Assembly: GCA_013399305.1 (NCBI GenBank)
Contig: VXAI01000181.1
Location: 1,636,228 to 1,700,227, forward strand
Length of the DNA stretch: 64,000 nucleotides
From: Rostratula benghalensis
Lineage: Eukaryota; Chordata; Aves; Charadriiformes; Rostratulidae
Reading direction: 5' to 3'
Made by a program: the position numbers and the translations under genes. Below, piece by piece: positions 12,438-22,050 of the stretch. The notes below the pieces were generated by a model, which saw only the letters and a list, made by a program, of their open reading frames with translations, made no database searches and had not been told where the DNA came from. The stretch's first letter is position 1. Each line of letters opens with the position of its first letter.

Positions 12438-12538
12438 GTTTTTTAATTTTGCAACTTCTGAGCCCCGAATTTGAGTTGTCGATAGTTTGGGAGCCCAAAG
12501 ACCAACTGTTCGCTTTAGCAAACCAACAATGTCTGCTC

Positions 12539-12790
12539 ATTTTGTCCCAATCTTTTCAGCTTAAATATTCACAATGTGCCATTATTACTGAATCATTATC
12601 TGCCTTTAGCTCTGACAACAGCATCATAAGGGCTATGAAAGGCTCCTTTCTTCTCATGATTAGTCTCTAAAACATTTCCTCATCTTACAGTGCTTTGCAG
12701 CTTCCCAGAATGCACCGCTCAATTACAGTGCTGAAATTAACTGTATGCCACTCTTATTTATTGATAAAAGAATAATCAAGTGCTCCAGCC
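12539..12790. promoter_or_regulatory. AT-rich candidate regulatory block
   Basis: Unique AT-rich sequence with ATTA/TAAT and AATCATT-type cores (for example 12577-12600 and 12720-12775) and no repeat signature. It directly precedes the quadruplex-forming tract at 12839. Regulatory function is inferred from composition only. Confidence 0.2.
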
Positions 12791-12838
12791 CATAGCCTGC
12801 TTTGGCCACAGGTTTTTATATCAAGTTTCAAGTAATGC

Positions 12839-12870
12839 GGGGTGGGTTGGGGTTTTGGGTTGGGTTTGGG
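12839..12870 (+). other. Potential G-quadruplex (six G tracts)
   Basis: Six G tracts of 4, 3, 4, 3, 3 and 3 are separated only by T loops of 1, 2, 4, 2 and 3 bases. This is two more tracts than the quadruplex rule requires. The T/G-only composition continues to about 12915. The pattern is telomere-like in style but has no TTAGGG unit. Confidence 0.75.
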
Positions 12871-13689
12871 TTTTTTTGTGGGCTTTTCGGTGGTTTTTTT
12901 TGTTTGTTTTTCTTTCTTTTTTTTTAACTCTTTGAATCCACTTATAAATGGGTGGCATTGTCTGCGGCCCGGTGACAACATTGTGCCGCTCGCTGTGGCG
13001 CGCAAGATAAAGCACCCTTCATTTGCGTGGGGTAATCTTGTTGAAAATAGTCCTGTACGGCTGACACTTTTAAAAATTAATCTTGAAAGGGATGAGGTTG
13101 TTTGTTTATTTGGTTTTATTTTTTTTTTGGGGGGGGAGCAGGAATGTTGGGTGGTTTTGTTGTTTTGTTGGGTTTTTTTAATCGCCGGGACTGATTAGGC
13201 TGCAAAGAAATCAGATGTAAAGAAAACCCAGACACAGAACTTGCTCAACTTGGGTCTGGAAGTTGCACGCTCACGTTAAAAGACGCTGCCGGGTGAGATT
13301 ATCCCGGCCGGAGAGGATAATTGGGAGACTTCTTACATGGGTTCTGTGCGGGGACCGTATTAATTGCTCAGGAACGGAATGCGGGGCTTTGGCTCTCTTA
13401 CGCCGGGCTGTTTTGAAATGTGACATTAAATTGTGATTTAGCAGATAAGAGGCACAAAGCAAACTGCCCCAGAAACAATGGGCTCGCTTCTCCGGAGGCT
13501 GGCGCTGAAATTCCCATCGACTTCAAAGAGAGCGGACGCGGGCTTCCAGTTCCTATCCCATCTACCCAAGCAAGAAGATTTTTATATCCAGTACCAAAGA
13601 ATAACATGCAATTGGGCTATAGCTTGGTCCAGCGCAAGAATGAAAATAAAAACACTTTCTAAACCTCAAAGATACTTGCTAAGCCATGT
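12871..13689. other. Non-coding sequence, T/G-rich then CpG-richer
   Basis: A T/G low-complexity segment with a T10-G8 junction (13119-13136) and the surrounding 13095-13180 is followed by a moderately CpG-rich unique stretch at 13265-13550. No gene recognised. Confidence 0.7.
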
Positions 13690-13960
13690 ATACATTAATC
13701 ATTTATACCACATGATTATTGTTCATTATTTGGGCAATAACAAATGGAAGGGTGTGGGGGTTAGTGTGGGTTTTAACAAACCACATTCTATTTAAGCAAA
13801 GCCAACTATTAAAGAAAGACCTAACTTGCCAAACCAAGATAAATATATGCCATTATTATGATCGCATAAAAGCTACTACTCTCGGCATTACAATTTCTCT
13901 TATAATTGGTACTATTATAATTAAATGAATGCATATGTTTACAGTTCTTCTTTGAATGGT
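13690..13960. promoter_or_regulatory. AT-rich homeodomain/POU-motif block
   Basis: Clustered TAAT/ATTA cores culminate at 13913-13937, where TATAATTA is followed by ATGCATAT, a POU octamer-like site. There is no coding potential and no repeat signature. It is a candidate enhancer by composition only. Confidence 0.25.
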
Positions 13961-16134
13961 AAAGTGATTTAGCAATGATGGTGCCTCTAATTTCTTTTAA
14001 CTGTACTGGCAAACTTCATTTAAACAGTGGTCTAAATACCACATCCCCACAATAAATTAGTAAAGCATCCAGTAAAGTCCATGTATGTGGTTACGGAGCC
14101 CAAACGCTTCAGAACCCAACCACCTGAGTCACCCTTCAGTCTGCCCAGGTGAAAAAAAAATACACTCCTCAGACAGAATAAAGGCTGGTGACATTCTGAC
14201 ATAAAATAGACCTTTAAAATAGGAATATACGAGCACTCACAAATGCCTACAGCCCTTTTTTTACATTTTCTTTTTTTCCAATGCTGATCAAATGCAGAAA
14301 ATTGTCCCCCAGGAGTATCTGCCCACTTTTAAGTAATACAGTTCAATAAGACATTTGTAAGCTGTTGTAAGCTGTCACCTCACATGAAAAGGTGGCAAGG
14401 CACAGGATGTATCTGTATCTTAAGCAGTCTAAGCATCTGGTTGCACTGACACGCTCACCATTATTATAAAGTGGCGCTAGAAAAGTTAATAACTGGCTTT
14501 TTCGGATGATCAATTTTTACATCTCTATACAGCAAGGCTTTGCGTGGTGTCCATCAGCGCAGCGTCCAACAAGCTTGGGTTGTGAATGAGGCCTTTTCCA
14601 GCCCCGTGGCTACCGTGGGACTCCCGCTTGGAGACCTGAAGGGGCTCGCTGGGATTTTAACCCAGGCCAGCACCGTCAGCGTCTCCCATCGTGGCTGTGG
14701 GTGGTACAGAACTCACACGGTGGAACCACTTTCCAGCCTGTGCTTCTCGTGGTTTGACCCCACGCACCATAAGCATTTTGGAAAATTTGGGGTTAATTTG
14801 GGACTATCCTCTCTCAGGATTCTAATTCTGGGGAGGTGGCACGGGAGACCCTAAAGAGGTTTGAGTTTGGGTTGGAGGTGTAGATTTGGACTCTAAAGTT
14901 CTGAGGAGAAGCAGAATTTGCTGACCCAGAAGGAGAGATGGTTGAAAGACAAAAGAAGAAGGAGCGTCGGCTGCAGCGCGGGCTGTACGCAGCACGAGTA
15001 CGGTTTATGGCAGCGTTTCAGCAAACAGATCAGGAGAAAAATCTGCAACGTTTCCCTCCAAACCAGGTGAATGTAACCAGCAGCCCTTGTAAAATCTACT
15101 TTTGCGGTTTCAGGCCAGTATGTTTGGGTTATTACTCCAGAGGCTTCAAGAGAAGGCTGTAAAAATGAGGATTTTCTTTGATTTTTTTCCCCCCAAATCT
15201 TTCTACTAAGCTGGACCAGTAATTATATTAAGAAAAATAAGGCAAGCTGTGATGTCTGAGTTTAATAAGCACAGTACAGCGAATATGTGAACAGAACTTC
15301 TGACTTAACATTCTTTAACAGATGTTTTATAAAGGACAGATTTAAAAGATTTGCCTGTCTTATTGTTCTGGCTGTTGCCATATTATATGGCTACGTTTTC
15401 AGTCCCAGATTTTCCCAGCTGTAACAGTTAAATAGCGAGGGGTATAGCCTGGATACTGTAGTCAAAATGCCCAAACTTATTCTCTCCCATGGAAAAACAC
15501 CCTGGTATAAAGGCAGTGATGAGAAGGTGGAGTTAAGCCTTTTGGCAAAGGAATAATCTCCATACTTTTAAAAATGGATATGGTCATTTTAATGCACACT
15601 ATTTTATGAATGATGCTTTAACTGTGCTGCCAATTAGCAGAGCCTTAAAAATACCTCCCTTATACAGGCCTGATAATTGTCTTTCTTAACCTTTAGCTGA
15701 CCTTTTTTTGTTTTTGCCATGCTCATAAACCAACATATGAACTATCAAAGAGAACGGCACTGAACATCGATTCGAATGTTATATATTAAAAAAAAAAAAG
15801 GGGGGGGGGAAAGCGAATAAAATGAGGGGAAAAAAAAAAGAAGAAGGAGAAAGGAATGAAACCCAGCTGGTCAGCCAACTTTTAAAAAACCATAAGCAGA
15901 AAACATGCTCTTCTAATTGGACAGAGAAGACAAGATCTGGAATAGGTGCAATTTTATTACTGCAACAGCGATTCGCATAGCCCACGCTCTTTTCAAAGCA
16001 CGAGCCCCGTGGAGTTTTATCGGACATCTGGAGCAGGGCTCTGGCAAGATGCTGAGGGACTGGGGCTCCCATTGATCTCTCCACTGGCAACAGGCGCTCC
16101 AGCCTCTCCAAGTGGGAAGGGAGGAAGGCTTTTG
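13961..16134. other. Non-coding sequence, no gene seen
   Basis: Unique sequence up to the first assembly gap. A 104-aa open frame at 14540-14854 has no recognisable domain or splice context. An A12-G10 junction lies at 15788-15809. Confidence 0.75.
15788..15809. repeat. A12-G10 homopolymer junction
   Basis: Twelve A followed directly by ten G. The architecture resembles the junction at 4606-4626. Confidence 0.9.
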
Positions 16135-16172
16135 NNNNNNNNNNNNNNNNNNNNNNNNNNNNNNNNNNNNNN
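16135..16172. other. Assembly gap (38 N)
   Basis: Run of N followed by T-rich sequence at 16173-16195. A homopolymer inside the gap may have stopped the assembly. Real length unknown. Confidence 0.99.
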
Positions 16173-17929
16173 TTTATAATTTTTTTTTTTTTTTTGCCTT
16201 TAACCCAAGAGGCGTAAGGCTTATTTCAGGTATCTGCTATAAGGCGTATTTCAGATATTTGGTCTCAAGAGCCTGCGACTCCACGTCAAGTCAGGAACGA
16301 AACGGCTGCCGAGAGCAGGCTATGGCAGCCAGTCTAAGGCTGGTGAGTTTTTTCAACCACACCTAAAATAGACTCTGCTATATTTCATCTAAAAACTGTG
16401 TGTATTCAAACATATGGCCAAGGGAAGAGATATATGCAAAGGCTTATGCGCGCACAATGTTTAGTATCCACTTTCAAAATATATCTCACAAGAATTTCAG
16501 GAGGCCCCGAAATAGCAAATATTATTTGCTTGATTATTAACATCTTCTCCTTTTATACCAGTCAGTTGAAAAGTATGCAATCACTGGGTATTTTTGGTGG
16601 CCTCTCAATCATGTCAAAGATCATAAGACAAGCAGATGGTGTACATCTGGGCTTACCCAGCAGTAAGGAAAATATCTCCAGCGCAGGTAGAATGATAAAG
16701 ACAGGACTAAGCACACACCATTCCTTTTGGAGCCATGGAACGGGATGAGTCCCGTGGTTTTATTTACCTGTCTGGAGCAGGATGACCCTGGAGAGGTACA
16801 ACAGCAAACAGCCCCGCTGACGTGAAGCAAAAAAGAAGCCTTGCAACATCTCCAGCCCGGCCCTCGGCCACGGGATTAGGCTTGCCCCAGCTCATTTAAC
16901 GCGGAGTCGAGAAGGAAGAAGTTAATGAGAGAGATTTGCAGGGAGGCGATGAGGGGGTGAGGGGGTCAGCCTCCCTGGGATGTCAGCGGAGACGTGACGA
17001 GGGGCCGAGGTGCCCCCCAGCATCCATCACCAGCAGAAAGCTGCTGGTCTCCCCCGACCCGCATCGATTTGCACCGAGAACCTGCCCCAGCCTCTCCAAC
17101 GTTCTTTAGGTTTGTTTTGGCCGCCTGGTCAGAGTTCGTATCAGCAACAAGGTTATGGCCAAAGTCTACCCCTGAGGCGCCATTTTACCCACTTGCATAA
17201 GAGCAAAAAATCGCCCTTGGCTTGGCCTGTCCTCCTGCTGCTGAAGCTCCGGGGGAGTTTTCAGAAGCAGCCTCCGAAACCAGAAGACATTTAGGAAGAT
17301 CATTAGTTGTTGTTCTGCTGTGAAGAGGGCTTATCTGGACAGAAGGGATGAAACCAGCACTATTTATTACCCACCTCAGATGCTACCACGTGCGCTGTAG
17401 CTCCTAACATCAAACTTGAACCTTATTTTTTTTTTTTTTTCTCCCCCAGAAAACTGTCTCGAAACAGAGACCTGCTTGAGACATCCAGAGTCTGTCACGA
17501 GACGTCTGAAAAGTTAAAAAAGTGTTGCTTTCTGTCATTAAACCAGCACTATCTGACGCTGCGTGGAAGCCTCTGCTGGAAAAGCTTTGCTTGTGGACTC
17601 TCGTAGAGGCTCTGCCGCGTAGAGAGCCCTCGCCACGCTGTACCCAGGCTCAAGATGCCATGCATACTTCGTTGGTCCCTTCTTTTCTTCTTTCTTTTTC
17701 CTTTTTTTTTTTTTTTCCCCCCCTGCCCTCCCTCAACCCCCCTTCCCTCCCCTCTGAAATACCAAAATATCAGATAGCTGATGACGGGGAGAAATGTTAA
17801 CACTGTAGTTTGGAAGTTTTTAACCCTTGCCTTTCATCGTCTCGCACTTCATTCACTCTCATGCCCCTTGCTTCTTCACTGCTCCAGACCCCGCCGTACA
17901 TACCAAGGCGATGACCACAACGTCAGCTT
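16173..17929. other. Non-coding sequence, no gene seen
   Basis: It starts with a T-rich tract and an imperfect local duplication around 16210-16260 (two copies of an AAGGC-TATTTCAG-like unit). GC-richer sequence runs from 16850 to 17290, and T/C tracts lie at 17426-17446 and 17690-17755. No exon recognised. Confidence 0.7.
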
Positions 17930-18150
17930 GTGCACTGACTGATTAGATTTAATTAGATGGATACTTTGTTCGACTGATCTTTCAGCTATAGAAAGTATTG
18001 GGTTACTTAGCCATATCGGTGAAAACATGGCTTGCCTGTTTGAAGGCGATGGATGTGTGACACTGTTCCACATTAAAAAGTGCAAGAGTTGGCTATGTTT
18101 TAATGGCTGAAGCGAGAGATATAAAGATCTGTTTTAATTGAGTTTGTGGC
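17930..18150. promoter_or_regulatory. Candidate regulatory block with TAATTAG core
   Basis: GATTAGATTTAATTAG at 17941-17956 combines GATTA and TAATTA homeodomain cores. Further TTAG, TTAATGG and TTTTAATTG cores follow at 18005-18145. It is unique, repeat-free and without coding signal. Deep conservation is plausible but untested. Confidence 0.3.
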
Positions 18151-18720
18151 CCTGGAAGATCGTCTCATTTTTCCCATTATCCCAGTCAGTTCAGGGAAAT
18201 GCGATGCCCCTGTGTACAATCCTGCCTATGTTCTTAAACAATCACCCCTACCTTGAACGATTCTGGTTTTCCTTTTTTAAAATAAAAAATAAAGAAAATC
18301 CTCCCTCTTTCCAAGTTCCGCCGCTGCCTGTTCTTGCTGTTTGCATCCCCCCTGCCAGCCCTGGGCTCAGGGCAGAGCAGGCTGATGTGTTTTCATGGGA
18401 CGGGTTCCAGTGGCAGAGCACCAGCCCACCATCATCCATCAGGCGCCGGCCGAGCAGCCCGGGATCCCGCCGGCCCTGGGCTGCCTTCACCAGCGGCATC
18501 ACAACCCCGCTCTCGGGGGCACCCTTCGCCTTCCCAGGGTTGAACTACGGCAATCAGCGCAGACCCCGCGCTCCCTGCCAACGCACCAGGGGCTCGGCTG
18601 TTAACAAGAGCAAAGCCAAACCCGGTGCTTTGAAAAAGTCTCCGGGCTGGGTCAGCCTGGCAAAGAAATCCCTCGTACGGCTCTGCTGGCAAACTTCTCC
18701 ACTGTAACTGTACCTTATAC
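18151..18720. other. GC-richer non-coding stretch
   Basis: CpG- and GC-rich between about 18400 and 18640. A 189-aa open frame on the plus strand (18138-18707) overlaps several other open frames on both strands. That is expected in GC-rich sequence, and none is recognisable. No gene called. Confidence 0.6.
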
Positions 18721-19428
18721 AAATAAAAAAAATGCTTTTGCCAATAAAGTTCATGCTAGGTCCCCCAAAGCAACGGGTTGTTTTGACAGAAATGCCTTTA
18801 ACACTAAGCCTTTTGCCAGTACACAAATGCTGTACACAAAATGACAAATTTAGAAGTAATACATAATGTTATTACTTGAGCTAAAGTTCCTGCTGCAGCC
18901 GTGGTTCAGTTTAAATGCTAATTTGAAAGATTCCGCTTATTCTACTTCTCCTTTGGATTTATCTTTTTTTATCTTTTATTACTTTTTAGTTTATTGTTCG
19001 TACTTCACCCAGACCTTGTAACTAGCAACTGAGATGAAGTCTGTTGTAAAAACTTGCAGTTTAATTCAATACCCTGAGCCACAGAGGCTACTGCTTTTAA
19101 AAACTCCCAGCTCCATATAATTATTATAATCTCAGTGATACCCAGAGCTCAGCTCCCCCTGGTCAATAATTAGTGTGATTGTGGCTTAATGCAATTTTCT
19201 TTTTTTCCCCGAAGCAAATACAATCTTTTTAGATCAATTTGTAGATTGTTACCCTAGAGGAGGACAACAATGTAAACAAATGCTTTTTTTTTAATACCAT
19301 ATTAACTCATTTAATTTGCACACAGATAAAAGCGTGAAAATATTTCATTTCGCTGGCGGAGGGACGGCCTCGAACCCCAACGAGATCTGCTGCTGCTGGG
19401 TCTGGACTCCAGAATAAATACATTATTT
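18721..19428. promoter_or_regulatory. AT-rich candidate regulatory block
   Basis: Long unique AT-rich sequence. A CCATATAATTATTATAATC stretch lies at 19113-19131, and AATAATTAGTGTGATTGTGG, a TAATTAG core plus a TGTGG Runx-like core, lies near 19165-19184. There is no repeat or coding signature. Confidence 0.25.
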
Positions 19429-19429
19429 A

Positions 19430-19500
19430 AAAAAAAAAAACACCAAGAAAAAAACAAAAAAAACCCCCAACCCAAAAAACCCAAACCCCACGCAAAACCT
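19430..19500. repeat. A/C low-complexity tract with minus-strand quadruplex motif
   Basis: Almost pure A and C. Between 19464 and 19489 there are C tracts of 5, 3, 3 and 4 with loops of 2, 6 and 3, meeting the quadruplex rule on the minus strand. It resembles the tract at 4486-4547. Confidence 0.7.
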
Positions 19501-19975
19501 CCATGCTGAAAATCAAATCCTCATGCAGCCTTAGCTATTCATGCACTGAAAGGCCCCATTTCCTCGCCGCTCCTTTCTGCTCCAGCGGAACTGAAGCTGC
19601 TTTAACCTGGCAGCCCCGAGGAAAGGGAATCCCTGCGTGGCATAGGGCCACCTCCTCCTCCGCTGGCCGGGGGACAGTGGGCACGGCGGGAAGGTCCCAG
19701 GGTCCTGGCACAGCCCGGCAGCCAAACCAGCCCTCGGGAAGGGCTGGCAGCCCTTGTTACAAACTCATCCCCATCTTACACAAGCTTCTCTCCCTAGGGC
19801 TAGGGCCAGCCCAGCTCCTCTGGGTTCCCCTGGCGGTGGCCGGTCCCACAACTTGGCCTCCTCGCAAGTTAGAAGTTGCCCGGGCTGGCAGGCGCCTGCC
19901 AGACCACGTCAGATCGGGAGGAGGTTTCACTCCTCAGAGCCCGGTGGTGGACACAGGAGCTGAACACTGAATTTA
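19501..19975. other. GC-rich non-coding stretch
   Basis: A 155-aa open frame spans 19503-19970 on the plus strand and ends just before the CR1 boundary. It has no recognised domain. No promoter or splice structure is evident. Confidence 0.6.
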
Positions 19976-20097
19976 GAATCATAGAATGGGTCGGGTTAGA
20001 AGGGACCTTAAAGATCATTGAGTTGCAACCCCTGCCCTGAGCAGGGACACCTCCTACCACACCATGTTGCTCCAAGCCCCCTCCAGCCTGGCCTTGA
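19976..20097 (-). mobile_element. CR1 LINE, 3' fragment
   Basis: GAATCATAGAATGG followed by an AGAAGGGACCTTAAAGATCAT-like block is the reverse complement of the avian CR1 3' terminus, so the element lies on the minus strand. The segment then reads through the CCTGCCCTGAGCAGGGACACCTCC-type region and stops near CTGGCCTTGAA. Only about 120 bp remain. It is a 5'-truncated dead copy with no reverse-transcriptase sequence. CR1 is the dominant LINE of birds and other sauropsids. Confidence 0.93.
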
Positions 20098-21689
20098 ATT
20101 TAGTTTATTAGGAGGAAAGGGAAGGTGAAAGAAAAGACCAGAAGGAAGAACGAGAAGTCAAAGGTGCCCAGCTTGAGCTCTGATATGAGGAGCAAAGCAC
20201 AACAGAGTGATGCACATTTTACCACCAAATGCTGCTCGCTCCTTGTAGGTATTACACAACTGAGGTTCCTGAGCCCCCTTTCAGTCAGGTTACTGCCCTC
20301 CTAAACCAGCCCTGCGGTGACAACAGGGGGAAAAGGGGGTGACAGCCAGGCAAATCTAAACTTTATCTAACTTGAAGGCTCCTTCAGACAACTGCAGAGG
20401 ATCCCAAGAGTGGGCAGCAATCCCACCCCCTGCACCCACCCATGCTGCAAGGGCATGAACGCAGGCAGCAGCTTGATGGAACTTCAATGACACAACCCCA
20501 CCCCACCCCACTCTATCTATGGGAAGGTGACGGGGCACGATTGTACGTGGAACACTGGGAGAAATGTGTGGTGCTGACACATTTTCCCTCCACCGCTCTT
20601 CCATGTACACGTTCCCAATGACGGTTCTTAGCTTAATGATCTGGGGTAGGTGGGGGCCAAAAAGGCATTTTATGACTTGACATACATAAAAAAATCAGTG
20701 TTGGTGACAGACAAGGGAGAAGAGGGCACCTCCGAAACCAGACAGGGACTCTGAAGACAAGGGACAGCAAAGCGAGACATATTGACAAGTCAGTGCCACA
20801 ACAATTTCACTTAATTGAAGGGGGATTCCTAAAAGTACCATCTGGGAACACCTAAAGAGCCCTTCTGCAGGCTGGAACAAGAGCTTGCAAATGCATCTCT
20901 GCTTAGACACCTTGCACATGCCAGCACCTTGACGTACAGCGTCGGTGAGCTACAGGAGAATAAATTTGTTTACAACCAAATTGCAGGACTGCCTGCATGC
21001 AGATAGTTTTCGGTGACCTGTTTGAAAAGTACACTTGGTACTCAACGGCTTTTTGGGGAGACAACATTCATCAGTCAACTGAAGCTCACCCTTGTGAATC
21101 GTGAATATCTCTGCAGCCAGTGAACAATTTAAAATCTTGAAGGAGTTTCCCCGCTACAGCCGTGTGCCCATTCCTCCCCAAAATGTATGGGGCTGTAACT
21201 CCTGGGGTATCAGCTAAAGCGGAGCAGGAGAATCATTGCCACCTGGCTCTCTGATCGCCACAGGGATTTTGCCAAAGGAATGTTCAGATCTCAGAAATGG
21301 AAGGGGAAGATATGTCGTACGTGCACGCACACACACTCTTACCCAGTAGAACCAGTATCATACCTGGGCAACTCACCTCAGAAATTAATGTAACTCCCTG
21401 GGACCATTCTGCAGGAGGTTTGCAGGGAAGGAAACAGGAATACATGTCTGGAATCTCATCCCCAAAGGGGCTTCTGGAGGCCCCCTACACCTCCATGCCT
21501 TGAAACACAAGTCCAAGTCCCAAGATCCTCCATGAGCAACGTCCCCAGGACGTCTGCAGCCAAGGCATGACCCAAAGCCAACTCACTGGTGTCTCCAGCC
21601 ACTGCCTCTACCACAAGGCCACGTTTCCGCTACAGATTACACTCAGACCATTAATCTTTAAAAGAGGAGAATTCTCCTCTAATGCAATC
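20098..21689. other. Non-coding sequence, no gene seen
   Basis: Unique sequence. No exon, RNA gene or second transposon recognised. Confidence 0.75.
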
Positions 21690-22050
21690 GGAAACGGCGG
21701 TAGGAGAGGCTCCCATTAATGAGAGTCAGCTTAATATAACAACCGACTTCTACATTTCTTATCTGAAAATACCTCCCCTGGAAGCTGTGGATGCATTACG
21801 GGCTTAAAAAGAATTACTAATGCATTAATTCTTGTCAGATTTGCAGTGTCCTAACCCACAGCTGCTTCGCCCACTGACCTGGGCAGCATTAATGAGAACT
21901 CTGCAATTTAGTAAATGAGGGCCCGACCGTGCACCCAGCGCTCGGGCTGTTATTTGGTCCCGGCGTCAGCAAGGGCTACCTACTGAGATTATCATTAGAC
22001 AAATTTCCAGGATCTTTGGTCTGAAAACTCAACGCTTTCCTCCCGTGCCA
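21690..22050. promoter_or_regulatory. Candidate regulatory block with repeated ATTAAT cores
   Basis: CATTAATGAGAG-type and GCATTAATG motifs recur (near 21713-21722, 21820-21830 and 21887-21896), together with ATTACTAATGCATTAATTC and a TTATCATTAGAC core near 21990. The repeated TTAATGAG/TAATGAGA elements in a unique background suggest a homeodomain-bound enhancer. This is inference only. Confidence 0.3.

Larger units (their letters stand above)
10331..12538. other. Non-coding sequence with homopolymers
   Basis: No gene recognised. It includes a T24 run at 11695-11718 and a T19 run at 12419-12437. The interval 10640-10980 is GC-richer and open in several frames on both strands (up to 145 aa) with no domain. 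From 11100 to 11680 it is AT-rich. Confidence 0.7.

Noticed and set aside
18138..18707. 189-aa plus-strand open frame.
   Set aside because: It lies in GC-rich sequence where five other frames on both strands are also open. There is no domain or splice context.
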